64,000 nt of DNA. Origin: GCA-002704185 sp902588515. GTDB taxonomy: Bacteria; Pseudomonadota; Alphaproteobacteria; Pelagibacterales; Pelagibacteraceae. Location of the stretch: NCBI GenBank assembly GCA_902588515.1, contig CACIPP010000001.1, positions 124,001-188,000 of the forward strand, given 5' to 3'. Shown in pieces: positions 9,244 to 18,080 of the stretch. Made by a program: the position numbers and the translations under genes. Numbering within the stretch: position 1 is the first letter of the stretch; each line of letters opens with the position of its first letter. Below the pieces are notes generated by a model. It was not told the DNA's origin. It saw only the letters and a list, made by a program, of their open reading frames with translations, and ran no database searches.

Positions 9244-10668
9244 ATGACTAATAAATTTGGAATTATAACACAAGTTATTGGAGCGGTAGTAGATGTAAAA
9301 TTTAGTGAGCATTTACCAGAAATATCAAGCGCTTTGGAATGCGAAAATACTGGAAATAAACTTATTTTAGAAGTTGCTCAACACCTTGGTGAGAATACGG
9401 TACGTACTATCTCAATGGATACCACAGAGGGTTTAAAAAGAGGTGATAAAGTAACAGATACAGGCTCACCAATCAAAGTTCCTGTTGGTCCTGAAACACT
9501 AGGAAGAATAATAAACGTAATTGGTCAGCCAATAGACGAAAAAGGTGAACTTAAAACAAAAGAAAATTGGCCAATACATAGATCTGCACCCGTGTTTACT
9601 GAACAATCTACAGAAACTGAGGTTCTTGTGACAGGTATAAAAGTTGTAGATTTGTTAGCTCCATATGCAAAAGGAGGAAAAATTGGTTTATTTGGAGGAG
9701 CAGGAGTTGGAAAAACTGTATTAATCATGGAACTAATTAACAATGTTGCAAAAGCTCATGGAGGTTATTCTGTATTTGCAGGCGTTGGGGAAAGAACTAG
9801 AGAAGGAAATGACTTATATCATGAAATGATTGAGTCTGGAGTTATTAAAACTAATGGTAAAGGTTCGAAGGCAGCCTTAGTATATGGGCAGATGAATGAA
9901 CCTCCAGGAGCTAGAGCAAGGGTAGCATTATCTGGTTTAACTATAGCAGAATATTTTAGAGATAAAGAGGGACAAGACGTTTTATTTTTTGTTGATAATA
10001 TTTTTAGATTTACGCAAGCAGGTTCAGAGGTTTCAGCTTTGTTAGGTAGAATACCTTCGGCAGTTGGCTACCAACCAACATTAGCAACTGATATGGGTAA
10101 TTTACAAGAAAGAATCACAACAACAAATAAAGGATCTATTACGTCAGTACAGGCAATATATGTTCCAGCAGATGACTTAACTGATCCAGCTCCTGCAACT
10201 TCATTTTCTCATTTAGATGCAACTACAGTTTTATCCAGACAAATTGCAGAACTTGGTATCTATCCAGCTGTAGATCCATTAGACTCTACTTCTAGAATTC
10301 TTGACCCCAGAATAGTTGGCGATGAGCATTACAGAGTAGCTAGAGAGGTTCAAAAAATATTACAAACTTATAAATCGTTGCAAGATATTATTGCGATATT
10401 AGGAATGGATGAATTATCAGAGGAAGATAAACTTACAGTTGCTAGAGCTAGAAAGATACAAAGATTTCTATCACAACCTTTTTTTGTTGCAGAAGTTTTT
10501 ACCGGCTCTCCTGGAAAACTAGTAGAGTTAGAAGCAACAATTAAAGGTTTCGATTCTATCTGCAAAGGTGAATATGATCATTTACCTGAAGCAGCTTTTT
10601 ATATGGTTGGTACAATTGAGGAAGCAATAGAGAAAGCTGAAAAAATGGCAAAAGAAGCGGCCGCTTAA
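9244..10668 (+). CDS. atpD: ATP synthase F1 subunit beta (catalytic)
   Basis: The catalytic subunit of F1. Walker A GGAGVGKT is at residues 151-158 and the catalytic glutamate lies in GVGERTREGNDLYHEM. The Walker B region reads DVLFFVDNIFRFTQAG, and the beta signature PAVDPLDSTSR is present. Length is 474 residues, standard. The gene is separated from atpC by one base. It is one of the most conserved proteins here and would be a good phylogenetic marker for placing the organism. Confidence 0.98.
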   Translation: MTNKFGIITQVIGAVVDVKFSEHLPEISSALECENTGNKLILEVAQHLGENTVRTISMDTTEGLKRGDKVTDTGSPIKVPVGPETLGRIINVIGQPIDEKGELKTKENWPIHRSAPVFTEQSTETEVLVTGIKVVDLLAPYAKGGKIGLFGGAGVGKTVLIMELINNVAKAHGGYSVFAGVGERTREGNDLYHEMIESGVIKTNGKGSKAALVYGQMNEPPGARARVALSGLTIAEYFRDKEGQDVLFFVDNIFRFTQAGSEVSALLGRIPSAVGYQPTLATDMGNLQERITTTNKGSITSVQAIYVPADDLTDPAPATSFSHLDATTVLSRQIAELGIYPAVDPLDSTSRILDPRIVGDEHYRVAREVQKILQTYKSLQDIIAILGMDELSEEDKLTVARARKIQRFLSQPFFVAEVFTGSPGKLVELEATIKGFDSICKGEYDHLPEAAFYMVGTIEEAIEKAEKMAKEAAA

Positions 10669-10669
10669 T

Positions 10670-11053
10670 ATGGAAGTTATTATTGTAGCTCCTGATAAGA
10701 TTGTTTTTTCTGAAAAAAATGCCAAACTAGTTACATTACCAGGTATGGAAGGTAATTTAGGAGTAATGGATAAACACTCACCAATTATTACATTTTTGAG
10801 GCCAGGTTTGGTAAAAATAGAAAGCGAAAGTAACAATAGTTTTTTTATTACAGGTGGTGTTATTGACTTTCAAGATGATAAATTGAATATATTGACAGAT
10901 TTAGTATTTAATATGAATGAAATCAATAGTGACGTTGTAAATAATTTAAAATTTGAAGCTGAAGAAAAACTTAAAAATGATAACTTATCAGATAAAGATA
11001 TTTTTATTGCAAATACACTAATAAATGAAATTGAAAATTTAAATTTCAAATAA
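10670..11053 (+). CDS. atpC: ATP synthase F1 subunit epsilon
   Basis: The epsilon subunit sits at the foot of the central stalk and can inhibit ATP hydrolysis. The N-terminal beta-sandwich is recognisable (VIIVAPDKIVFSEKNAKLV, TLPGMEGNLGVMDKHSPIIT, FFITGGVIDF). The C-terminal helical region, about residues 85-127, is weakly conserved. Length is 127 residues. It ends the atpHAGDC operon, and its last 8 bases overlap the convergent rppH. Confidence 0.95.
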   Translation: MEVIIVAPDKIVFSEKNAKLVTLPGMEGNLGVMDKHSPIITFLRPGLVKIESESNNSFFITGGVIDFQDDKLNILTDLVFNMNEINSDVVNNLKFEAEEKLKNDNLSDKDIFIANTLINEIENLNFK

Positions 11054-11516
11054 ATTTTTTAAATTCCTGAATTACTTTAATATATAAATTTTTTTTAAAA
11101 GATACTATCAGTTTTTTTAAATCATCAATATTTACCCACTGCCATTCTGAAAATTCTGGATTTTTCATATTTATATTTATTTCTTTATCATCTCCTAAAA
11201 ATTTCATTAAGAACCATTTTTGCTCTTGGCCTTTAAATTTGCCTTTCCAAATTTTTCCTAATAAATTTTCTGGTAACAAATATGAATATTTATGTTTCGA
11301 CTCTGCTAATATTTTAACAGATGTTATACCTGTTTCTTCATATAGTTCTCTTAAAGCTGCTGACTTAATATCTTCATTATTATCAACACCACCTTGTGGC
11401 ATTTGCCATGCTTCTTGATTATCAATACGTTTACCTACGAATACTTTTTTTTCTTTATTTATAACCATTATACCTACGCCATTTCTCAAGGGCAGGTTCA
11501 TGAAATTTTGCCTCAT
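11046..11516 (-). CDS. rppH: Nudix hydrolase, RNA pyrophosphohydrolase
   Basis: RppH removes pyrophosphate from the 5' triphosphate end of mRNA and so starts 5'-dependent decay. The protein opens with NLPLRNGVGIMVINKEKKVF and has AWQMPQGGVD, the RppH type of lead-in. A complete Nudix box GX5EX7REUXEEXGU spans about residues 42-64 (REL and EETG visible). Length of 156 residues is right. It overlaps ctpA upstream by 4 bases and is convergent with atpC. Diadenosine polyphosphate hydrolysis is a known secondary activity of the family. Confidence 0.92.
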   Translation of the reverse strand: MRQNFMNLPLRNGVGIMVINKEKKVFVGKRIDNQEAWQMPQGGVDNNEDIKSAALRELYEETGITSVKILAESKHKYSYLLPENLLGKIWKGKFKGQEQKWFLMKFLGDDKEININMKNPEFSEWQWVNIDDLKKLIVSFKKNLYIKVIQEFKKFI

Positions 11517-12646
11517 AATTTTAATAAATTAATTGCGTATTTGAGTTGATTATCGGAGTCTGTATTAATTCTGAATTCTTTTTTATCTTTTTCTTTTACA
11601 GTAATATCTGGTGTAACGCCAACTTCTGAAATTGATGAGCCAGATGGCAGATAATATTTCGCTGTTGTTAGTCTTAATGCGCCACGATTTGTTAAAGGAA
11701 TAATAGATTGAACTGAACCTTTACCAAAACTAGTTTCACCAAGTATAATTGCTCTTTTATGGTCCTTGAGTGCACCAGAAACTATTTCTGAGGCAGATGC
11801 AGAACCCTTATTAATTAGGACTATAAGTGGAAGACCATCAATTATGTCACCTTTTTTTGCATTAAAAATTTTTATGTCAGTTTTATCTCTTCCTTTTGTT
11901 GAAACTATCTCTCCACTATCAAGAAACATATCTGATATTTTAATTGCTTGGGATAAAAGACCACCAGGATTATTTCTTAAATCCAAAATATAGCCATTTA
12001 ATCTTTTACTTTTAAAAGATTTTATTTTTTCTTTTAATTGATTATGACTTTTTTGATTAAAGGCACGTAATCTTATGTAACCTATGCTATTTAACTTAAC
12101 TTCTGCAGATACTTCTCTTATTTTTATAATCCCTCTTGTAAGCGTAAACTTTAATTCATCGTCAACATTTTCTCTCCTTATAACAAGATTTATTTTTGTT
12201 CCCACTTTACCTCTCATCATACTGACTGCTTCAAAAAGGTTTAGACCTTTTACTTGAGTATCATTAATTCGAATTATGAAATCTCCAGCTTTAATACCAG
12301 CCTTATCAGCTGGTGTACCCTCTATTGGACTAATCACTTTGACCAGACCAGCTTGCATAGTAATTTCGATACCTAATCCTCCAAATTCTCCTTTGGTTTC
12401 TGCATTCATATTTCTAAAGTTTTCAGGACTCATATATGATGAGTAAGGATCTAAAGATTGAAGCATTCCATTGATTGCAGCATCTAAAACTTTATTTTCG
12501 TCAACTTGATCAACATATTCATTATTTAGTGTTTCTAAAACATCACTGAACAAATCAAGTTTTTTGTAGAGGTTATCCGTTTGATTAGCATTTGATTCTC
12601 TAGCAAAAAAAATAGTGAGTAATATTAAGATAATTAATTTTTTCAT
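11513..12646 (-). CDS. ctpA: C-terminal processing protease, S41 family
   Basis: A periplasmic serine protease that trims envelope proteins. A signal peptide covers residues 1-20 (MKKLIILILLTIFFARESNA). A PDZ domain lies around 85-165 (GGLGIEITMQ, ADKAGIKAGDFIIRIN). The S41 domain follows, with NPGGLL at about 226-231, the serine motif GSASASEI at 281-288 and the catalytic lysine in TSFGKGSVQ (Lys309). Length is 377 residues, short but complete. In many alphaproteobacteria an EnvC-type peptidase gene sits between rlmH and ctpA; here the two genes touch and that gene is missing. Confidence 0.95.
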   Translation of the reverse strand: MKKLIILILLTIFFARESNANQTDNLYKKLDLFSDVLETLNNEYVDQVDENKVLDAAINGMLQSLDPYSSYMSPENFRNMNAETKGEFGGLGIEITMQAGLVKVISPIEGTPADKAGIKAGDFIIRINDTQVKGLNLFEAVSMMRGKVGTKINLVIRRENVDDELKFTLTRGIIKIREVSAEVKLNSIGYIRLRAFNQKSHNQLKEKIKSFKSKRLNGYILDLRNNPGGLLSQAIKISDMFLDSGEIVSTKGRDKTDIKIFNAKKGDIIDGLPLIVLINKGSASASEIVSGALKDHKRAIILGETSFGKGSVQSIIPLTNRGALRLTTAKYYLPSGSSISEVGVTPDITVKEKDKKEFRINTDSDNQLKYAINLLKL

Positions 12647-13077
12647 TATTCTTTATGATATGGGTGATTAATTAATTGTGTTACACATCTATATATTTGT
12701 TCGCAAAATATAAGTCTTGTTAAAGAGTGAGTGAAAGTAAGTTTTCCAAGGGATAAATTAACATAATTCTTGTAGTCAAAATTTAATCCATTTGCATTAC
12801 CAATCACAAAATATATTATTTTGTTACATCTCATTAAACTATTTTTAATAATATAGAGAAGATCTTTAGTACCTATAAATTTACCATTTTCACTAAGTAC
12901 ATATAGTGTTTGATTTTTTTTTTTAATATTATTTAAGATATTTAGAGATAATTTATTAATTTTTAATTCAGTTACACCTGAGCGTTTTAATTTTCTGATC
13001 CTATCGCAGTACTCATTACACAAACTTATATTATGATCACGTTTAATTTTACCTTCACAAAGTATCTCTATTTTCAT
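12646..13077 (-). CDS. rlmH: 23S rRNA (pseudouridine-1915-N3)-methyltransferase
   Basis: A SPOUT-fold methyltransferase that methylates pseudouridine 1915 in helix 69 of 23S rRNA. Visible features are the IYFVIGNANGLN loop (the SAM-binding knot region, usually GGxxG), LGKLTFTHSLTRLIFCEQIYR and the C-terminal NHPYHKE, matching the family's HPYHR-type ending. Length is 143 residues, near the usual 155. It shares its first base with the rsfS stop codon and its last with the ctpA start, in a tight ribosome-related operon. Confidence 0.93.
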   Translation of the reverse strand: MKIEILCEGKIKRDHNISLCNEYCDRIRKLKRSGVTELKINKLSLNILNNIKKKNQTLYVLSENGKFIGTKDLLYIIKNSLMRCNKIIYFVIGNANGLNFDYKNYVNLSLGKLTFTHSLTRLIFCEQIYRCVTQLINHPYHKE

Positions 13078-13421
13078 TAGACTCTTATTTGTTCTTTAGG
13101 AAGGATATCTTCCCACATTTTCTCCAGATTATAAATAGACCTTTTTTCTGGGTGAAAAAGATGAACTATAACATCTGTTGCATCGATTAGTTTCCAATCG
13201 TCACTTTCGTAGCCTTCTATTTTACATTCAGAATAACCGTTTTTTTTTAGTTTCTGTAACAAGATTTCAGATACAGATTGAATATGTCTCGATGATGTAC
13301 CACTAGCAACTACCATGAAATCAGCGATTGAACTTTTTCCTTTTAAATTAATAGTTATTATATTGGTAGTCTTATTATCTTCTAGAATTTGATGTATTTT
13401 GTTTAGTAATTTTTTGTTCAA
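13077..13421 (-). CDS. rsfS: ribosomal silencing factor RsfS
   Basis: RsfS binds ribosomal protein L14 and blocks joining of the 30S and 50S subunits when nutrients run low. The sequence has the family core: NIITINLKGKSSIADFMVVA, SGTSSRHIQSVSE, EGYESDDWKLIDATDVIVHLF and HPEKRSIYNLEKMW. Length is 114 residues, typical. The location between nadD and rlmH is the standard alphaproteobacterial order. The 10-base gap to nadD upstream suggests cotranscription. Confidence 0.94.
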   Translation of the reverse strand: MNKKLLNKIHQILEDNKTTNIITINLKGKSSIADFMVVASGTSSRHIQSVSEILLQKLKKNGYSECKIEGYESDDWKLIDATDVIVHLFHPEKRSIYNLEKMWEDILPKEQIRV

Positions 13422-13431
13422 GATATATATT

Positions 13432-13989
13432 TTATAAACTATTTCTTAAATTTGATGAAGATATATTTACACCTTTTGTTTTATAATAAAACCAGCTTTT
13501 TTGTGCAAAACTTTCTGCTTTAACTTTGCCTTTTATTTGAAATTTTGAATATTGCTTAAAAAAATTGCTTTTCCTAAGTGTATTCCTATATCCTGGTCTT
13601 TCAACAATTATAAAATTTATCTTTTCCATAATTTTTTTAAATTTAAACCATTTATGTAAATTAGTTAAATTATCTGAACCAATAATAAAAAACACATTTT
13701 CTTGTGAATTTACTTTAATTTTTTTTATTAAATTATAAGTGTTAGCGTATTTAAAATTACAAATTTTAATTTTTCTATTATTTTTTATCAATTTTTTGCA
13801 TTTTGAAATTCTTTGTTTGCTTGAAAATTTTGGCTTTTTTTGTTTAAAAGGATTTCGATCATTTATTGCCCAGATACAAGTTTTAAATTTAAATTTTTTT
13901 ATAATTAAATTTGAAATATATAGATGACCTTCGTGTGGTGGATCAAAAGTACCCCCTAATATTACACTTACAAATTTTTTATTTTTCAA
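13432..13989 (-). CDS. nadD: nicotinate-nucleotide adenylyltransferase
   Basis: NadD joins nicotinate mononucleotide and ATP to make deamido-NAD. The nucleotidyltransferase motif GGTFDPPHEGH is at residues 12-22 with the H-x-G-H box at 19-22, and FIIGSDNLTNLHKW marks the adenine-binding region. The usual C-terminal ISSSNLRNSL (the ISST-x-x-R pattern) closes the protein. Length is 185 residues, on the short side of the 190-215 usual. It overlaps the end of proA by 4 bases. Confidence 0.93.
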   Translation of the reverse strand: MKNKKFVSVILGGTFDPPHEGHLYISNLIIKKFKFKTCIWAINDRNPFKQKKPKFSSKQRISKCKKLIKNNRKIKICNFKYANTYNLIKKIKVNSQENVFFIIGSDNLTNLHKWFKFKKIMEKINFIIVERPGYRNTLRKSNFFKQYSKFQIKGKVKAESFAQKSWFYYKTKGVNISSSNLRNSL

Positions 13990-15251
13990 CTTCTTACTTG
14001 TCCTTTACCCTTGACTACAAATTTGTAAGTAACTAACTGCTCTAAACCAACAGGTCCCCTAGGATGTAATTTACTTGTTGATATACCAACCTCAGAACCA
14101 AGTCCAAATTCATAGCCATCTGCAAATTGTGTAGAGGCATTATGCATAACAATTGAACTTGGCACTTCTTTAAAAAATTTAGCAACATTTTTTTTATTAT
14201 TAGAGATAATACATTCGGTATGATTAGTACCATAAATTTTTATATGATTTATTGCTTCATCCAAATTTTTAACGCTTTTTACAGAAATTTTAGCTTCAAG
14301 ATATTCTGTTTTCCAATCTTTACTTTTCGCTAATATAGAATCTGGAAATATTTTCTTAATATTTTTATCTGCAATTATTTTACAACCTGCTTTGTTTAAA
14401 TTTATTAAAAGTTGAAAAATAACTTTTTTATTAATTTGATTATTTATTAATAATGTTTCGGCAGCACCACAAATACTCGTCCTTCTTAATTTGGAATTAA
14501 TTAATATTTTATTTGCAGTATTGAAGTTAAAATTTTTATCAAGATATATATGACACAAACCTTCAAGATGTCCTATAGTAGGAACTGTTGATAGATTTAA
14601 TACCTTTTCAACAAGACTTTTGCCTCCTCGAGGTATAATCACGTCAACGTAATTTGCCATTTTTGATAAGATATAATCTACTAAAATTCTATTTGTAGAA
14701 TTAATTAATTGTACGCAATCTGGATTAATTTTATTTTTTTCTAAACACTTTCTAAATAAATTTGATAAAACAATATTTGTGTGAAAAGCTTCTTTTCCTC
14801 CCCTCAATATTGCAACATTACCAGATTTAAAACAAAGTACTGATACATCAGCAGTTACATTTGGTCTAGCCTCGTAAATAACTGCAATCACACCTATAGG
14901 CATAGTTACTCTTTGAATTATTAGTCCATTTGGTCTTTTCCAGGATGATAACATTTTGTTTGTTGGGTCTTGAAATGAAATCACTTCCTCTATAGATGTG
15001 CAGATAGAATTTATTCTATCTTCGTTAAGCATAGTTCTATCAATTAAATTATCTTTTATTTTATTTTTTTTACTCTTTTCAATATCAACTTTATTAGCTT
15101 TAAGAATTTTACTTTTATTTGATTTAATACATTTTAAAAAATCAGATAAAACTTTATTTTTTTCTTTATTATCAAGTTGAGAAAGTTGTGCGGAAGCTAT
15201 TTTTGCTTTTTCACCAATTTTTATTAAATATTTAATATTACTCATTTTCAC
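13986..15251 (-). CDS. proA: glutamate-5-semialdehyde dehydrogenase
   Basis: ProA reduces glutamyl-5-phosphate to the semialdehyde with NADPH in proline synthesis. The aldehyde dehydrogenase fold is clear: GVIAVIYEARPNVTADV near residue 120, PRGGKSLVE near 208, and the catalytic Cys261 in RRTSICGAAETLL. The end GPVGLEQLVTYKFVVKGKGQ is typical. Length is 421 residues. The start overlaps the proB stop by 14 bases; a second ATG two codons in (15245) is equally possible. Confidence 0.96.
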   Translation of the reverse strand: MKMSNIKYLIKIGEKAKIASAQLSQLDNKEKNKVLSDFLKCIKSNKSKILKANKVDIEKSKKNKIKDNLIDRTMLNEDRINSICTSIEEVISFQDPTNKMLSSWKRPNGLIIQRVTMPIGVIAVIYEARPNVTADVSVLCFKSGNVAILRGGKEAFHTNIVLSNLFRKCLEKNKINPDCVQLINSTNRILVDYILSKMANYVDVIIPRGGKSLVEKVLNLSTVPTIGHLEGLCHIYLDKNFNFNTANKILINSKLRRTSICGAAETLLINNQINKKVIFQLLINLNKAGCKIIADKNIKKIFPDSILAKSKDWKTEYLEAKISVKSVKNLDEAINHIKIYGTNHTECIISNNKKNVAKFFKEVPSSIVMHNASTQFADGYEFGLGSEVGISTSKLHPRGPVGLEQLVTYKFVVKGKGQVRS

Positions 15252-16356
15252 TAATTACCATATTGTTAGCATGTATCACTTCACCTCTAGAAGAATATCC
15301 TAAAACATTTTTAATTTGCTCACTTTTGAGACCTTTAATTTGTGATATATCTTCGCTTGAATATGCACTGACGCCTATTGCAATATTTTTAAAATTTTTA
15401 GACAATACTTGAATAGTATCACCCCTTTGAAAAAAACCGCGAAAATTGACTATTCCTACAGGTAATAAACTTTTTCCAGATAGCAAAGCTTTTCTCGCAC
15501 CGTCATCAACTATAATAGCACCTTTTGTATTTATTGAACTTAAAATCCATTTTTTCTTTGAGTTGACCTTGTTTGTTTTTGGTACAAACCATGTAAATTT
15601 TTTAAATTTATTAATTCTTTTTACAGGATTATTTTTTAATCCATTTGAAATAATCATATTGCAACCTGTGTTCATGCATATCTTCGCTGCTTCAATTTTG
15701 GTTATCATACCTCCAGATCCATAATCACTTAAACTTTTTGTAGCTGAATCGGTAATTCTTTTATCAATTTTCGTTATTTTATTTATAATTTTAGCGTCTT
15801 TATATTTTTTAGGATTTTTCGTAAATAAGCCATCAATATCGGACAACATAATTAACGTATCTGCCTCTGTAATTTGAGCTACACGAGCAGCTAATCTATC
15901 ATTATCACCATATCTTATTTCAGAAGTGGCGGTAGTATCATTTTCATTAACAATTGGCAGAATATTAATTTTATGGAGAGTTCTAATAGTATCTTTTGCG
16001 TTCAATGATCGTCTTCTATTTTCTGTATCATCCAAAGTTAGTAAAATTTGAGCAACATTTATTCTTTTCTTGCTAAATGCACTTTTAAAAATATTCATTA
16101 GTTCTATTTGACCTAATGCAGCTACTGCTTGATATTCGTTAAGTTTTAAATTTTTTTTATTAATTTTAATCTTTTTACAACCAAGTGCTATGGCCCCACT
16201 TGTTACTATTACAATTTTTAAATTTCGTCTTAATAACAAGGATATATCATCTACTAGACTTTGTACCCATTTAAGTCTTAAAGTTTTATTACTTGTAAAA
16301 AGTAATGAAGATCCAATCTTAATTACTATTAATTTTGCTTTCAGAATGTCTAACAT
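15238..16356 (-). CDS. proB: glutamate 5-kinase with PUA domain
   Basis: ProB phosphorylates glutamate, the first and proline-inhibited step of proline synthesis. The amino acid kinase domain covers about residues 1-250 (VIKIGSSLLF, VTSGAIALG, NENDTTATSEIRYGDNDRL, LSDIDGLFTKNP, GSGGMITKIEAA). A C-terminal PUA domain from about 275 follows (KGAIIVDDGARKALL, GIVNFRGFFQRGDTIQVL). The 372-residue length fits the two-domain form found in E. coli. It overlaps obgE by 7 bases at its start and proA at its end. Confidence 0.96.
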   Translation of the reverse strand: MLDILKAKLIVIKIGSSLLFTSNKTLRLKWVQSLVDDISLLLRRNLKIVIVTSGAIALGCKKIKINKKNLKLNEYQAVAALGQIELMNIFKSAFSKKRINVAQILLTLDDTENRRRSLNAKDTIRTLHKINILPIVNENDTTATSEIRYGDNDRLAARVAQITEADTLIMLSDIDGLFTKNPKKYKDAKIINKITKIDKRITDSATKSLSDYGSGGMITKIEAAKICMNTGCNMIISNGLKNNPVKRINKFKKFTWFVPKTNKVNSKKKWILSSINTKGAIIVDDGARKALLSGKSLLPVGIVNFRGFFQRGDTIQVLSKNFKNIAIGVSAYSSEDISQIKGLKSEQIKNVLGYSSRGEVIHANNMVISENE

Positions 16357-17321
16357 ATGGACCTAATAATATTTTTAATATTTGACTTTTGAAGGATAGA
16401 AATACAATAAAATTTTTTTTTATAAATTTGTTTAAATTCTTTTATTTTTTTTCTTTTTTCATCTTCATCAATGAGGTCAATTTTATTTAACAGCACAACT
16501 TCATTCTTTTTTGAGACATCCTTATTATATTTCTTTAATTCGTTTCGAATAATCATATAATTATTATAAAAATCTTTTTCTGTAATATCTATCAGATGTA
16601 TTAAACTTTTACATCTCTCTATATGTTTTAAAAATTTAATACCAAGTCCAATACCTTTATGAGCACCTTCAATTAATCCAGGTATATCTGCAATTACGTA
16701 TTCTTTATCGTAAATTTTTAACACCCCTAGATTTGGGTTTAAAGTAGTAAAAGGATAGTTAGCAATTTTTGGTTTTGCACGAGTTGCCATTTTTAAAAAA
16801 CTTGATTTGCCAGAATTAGGCAGTCCTATTAGCCCTATGTCTGCAATAACTTTTAATTCAAGTATAGCTTCCAGCTCTTCACCAATCGTCCCTTTCGTGA
16901 TTTTACGTGGAGCTCTATTAGTAGAACTTTTAAAACGAGTATTTCCTAAACCTCCCCTACCTCCTTTTACTATCTGTATTGTATCTTCAGAATTAGTTAT
17001 ATCAGCAATCAAAATTTTTTTGTCTGAGGAAATAATTTGAGTACCCATTGGTACTTTTAAATACAAGTCTTCACCATCTGCACCTGTTTTATTATTACTT
17101 TTTCCATCTATCCCATTCTTAGCTTTAAACTGTTTAATGTATCGATAATCAATTAGTGTATTAAGATTTCTATCGGCTTTTAAAAAGATTGATCCGCCAT
17201 TACCTCCATCACCTCCATTTGGGCCGCCGTATTCAATAAACTTCTCACGTCGAAAACTACAACAGCCATTCCCGCCCTTACCAGCTTTTAAATATATACG
17301 TGCTTGATCTAAAAATTTCAT
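16350..17321 (-). CDS. obgE: Obg-family GTPase
   Basis: Obg is an essential GTPase of 50S ribosome assembly. I place the start at the ATG at 17321 (MKFLDQARIYLKAGKGGNG), the conserved family start, rather than an upstream in-frame start at 17384 that would run into rpmA. The glycine-rich Obg domain fills residues 1-158 (GGDGGNGGS, GGRGGLGN). The G domain follows, with Walker A GLPNSGKS, switch YPFTTLNPN, DIPGLIEGA and NKIDL. At about 323 residues it lacks a long C-terminal extension. The position directly after rplU-rpmA is the widespread order. Confidence 0.95.
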   Translation of the reverse strand: MKFLDQARIYLKAGKGGNGCCSFRREKFIEYGGPNGGDGGNGGSIFLKADRNLNTLIDYRYIKQFKAKNGIDGKSNNKTGADGEDLYLKVPMGTQIISSDKKILIADITNSEDTIQIVKGGRGGLGNTRFKSSTNRAPRKITKGTIGEELEAILELKVIADIGLIGLPNSGKSSFLKMATRAKPKIANYPFTTLNPNLGVLKIYDKEYVIADIPGLIEGAHKGIGLGIKFLKHIERCKSLIHLIDITEKDFYNNYMIIRNELKKYNKDVSKKNEVVLLNKIDLIDEDEKRKKIKEFKQIYKKKFYCISILQKSNIKNIIRSIC

Positions 17322-17349
17322 TGTTTTATAAAATTTTGAATTTAGAGAT

Positions 17350-17604
17350 TTACTGCGGAATAACTGATATAAATGTTTTTCCAAACTTCTTCGTTTGAAA
17401 CTTTACAGTCCCGGATATTTTTGAAAAAATTGTGTGATCTTTACCTATACCAACATTCTTACCTGGATGAATTTTGGTTCCTCTTTGCCTAATTATAATA
17501 TTACCTGCTAAAACTTTTTGACCTCCGTATTTTTTTACACCAAGTCTACGACCAGCACTGTCTCTTCCATTACGCGACGATCCACCCGCTTTTTTAGTTG
17601 CCAT
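17350..17604 (-). CDS. rpmA: 50S ribosomal protein L27
   Basis: L27 reaches toward the peptidyl transferase centre with its N-terminus. The 84 residues begin MATKKAGGSSRNGRDSAGRR, the standard L27 start without a cleaved leader. GVKKYGGQKVLAGNIIIRQRG and HPGKNVGIGKDHTIF follow. It is the second gene of rplU-rpmA-obgE, 5 bases after rplU. Confidence 0.98.
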   Translation of the reverse strand: MATKKAGGSSRNGRDSAGRRLGVKKYGGQKVLAGNIIIRQRGTKIHPGKNVGIGKDHTIFSKISGTVKFQTKKFGKTFISVIPQ

Positions 17605-17609
17605 AAAAT

Positions 17610-18014
17610 TTATTTAGCCTTAGTTTTTTTTTCTGTTTCTATTTGTTTTACTTTATCTTTTTTATTTTTTGAACTATTTTCTGCAACGACTTTTCCATCT
17701 TTTCCAAATATTTTTGTTATTTGAATAAGACTAATATTTTGTCTATGTCCATTTTTTCTTTTAGAGTTTTGTCTTCTTCTTTTTTTAAAAACTAATATTG
17801 TCTTATTTTTTCTTTGCTGTAATACCTTTGCCTCAACTTTAGCACCAGTTATATTAGGTGTGCCGATTTCGACTTTATCATTGTTATTTAATAGCAATAC
17901 TTCTTTAAACTGAATAACATCACCAACTTTATTTGGCAATTTTTCAATAACAACTTCATCGTTGGCAAAAACTTTATACTGCTTACCACCTGTGTTTATA
18001 ACTGCGAATGTCAT
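17610..18014 (-). CDS. rplU: 50S ribosomal protein L21 with Lys-rich C-terminal tail
   Basis: L21 binds 23S rRNA in the large subunit. The core is clear: MTFAVINTGGKQYKVFANDE, VIEKLPNKVGDVIQF and the RNA-binding KKRRRQNSKRKNGHRQ with ISLIQITKI. The protein has 134 residues, against about 103 in E. coli. The extra tail, from roughly residue 108, is charged and Lys/Glu rich (NKKDKVKQIETEKKTKAK). Extended L21 tails occur in alphaproteobacteria, so this is not alarming. It opens the rplU-rpmA-obgE operon. Confidence 0.96.
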   Translation of the reverse strand: MTFAVINTGGKQYKVFANDEVVIEKLPNKVGDVIQFKEVLLLNNNDKVEIGTPNITGAKVEAKVLQQRKNKTILVFKKRRRQNSKRKNGHRQNISLIQITKIFGKDGKVVAENSSKNKKDKVKQIETEKKTKAK

Positions 18015-18032
18015 ATTGTTAAAAGTTGGTGC

Positions 18033-18060
18033 AATATATCCAGCTGATAATTCAAGTCAA
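18033..18060 (-). promoter_or_regulatory. putative sigma-70 promoter of rplU
   Basis: On the minus strand a TTGACT -35 box (18055-18060) and a TATATT -10 box (18033-18038) are 16 bases apart. The predicted start, near 18026, is only about 12 bases upstream of the rplU ATG and no Shine-Dalgarno sequence is visible. The leader would be very short. It would drive rplU-rpmA-obgE and perhaps the following proBA-nadD run. Confidence 0.55.
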
Positions 18061-18080
18061 GCGTTGTAGCCAATCAAGAT

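Noticed and set aside
17322..17384. Extended obgE start 21 codons upstream
   Set aside because: The extension reads into rpmA, has no similarity to Obg, and the conserved MKFLDQ start lies at 17321.
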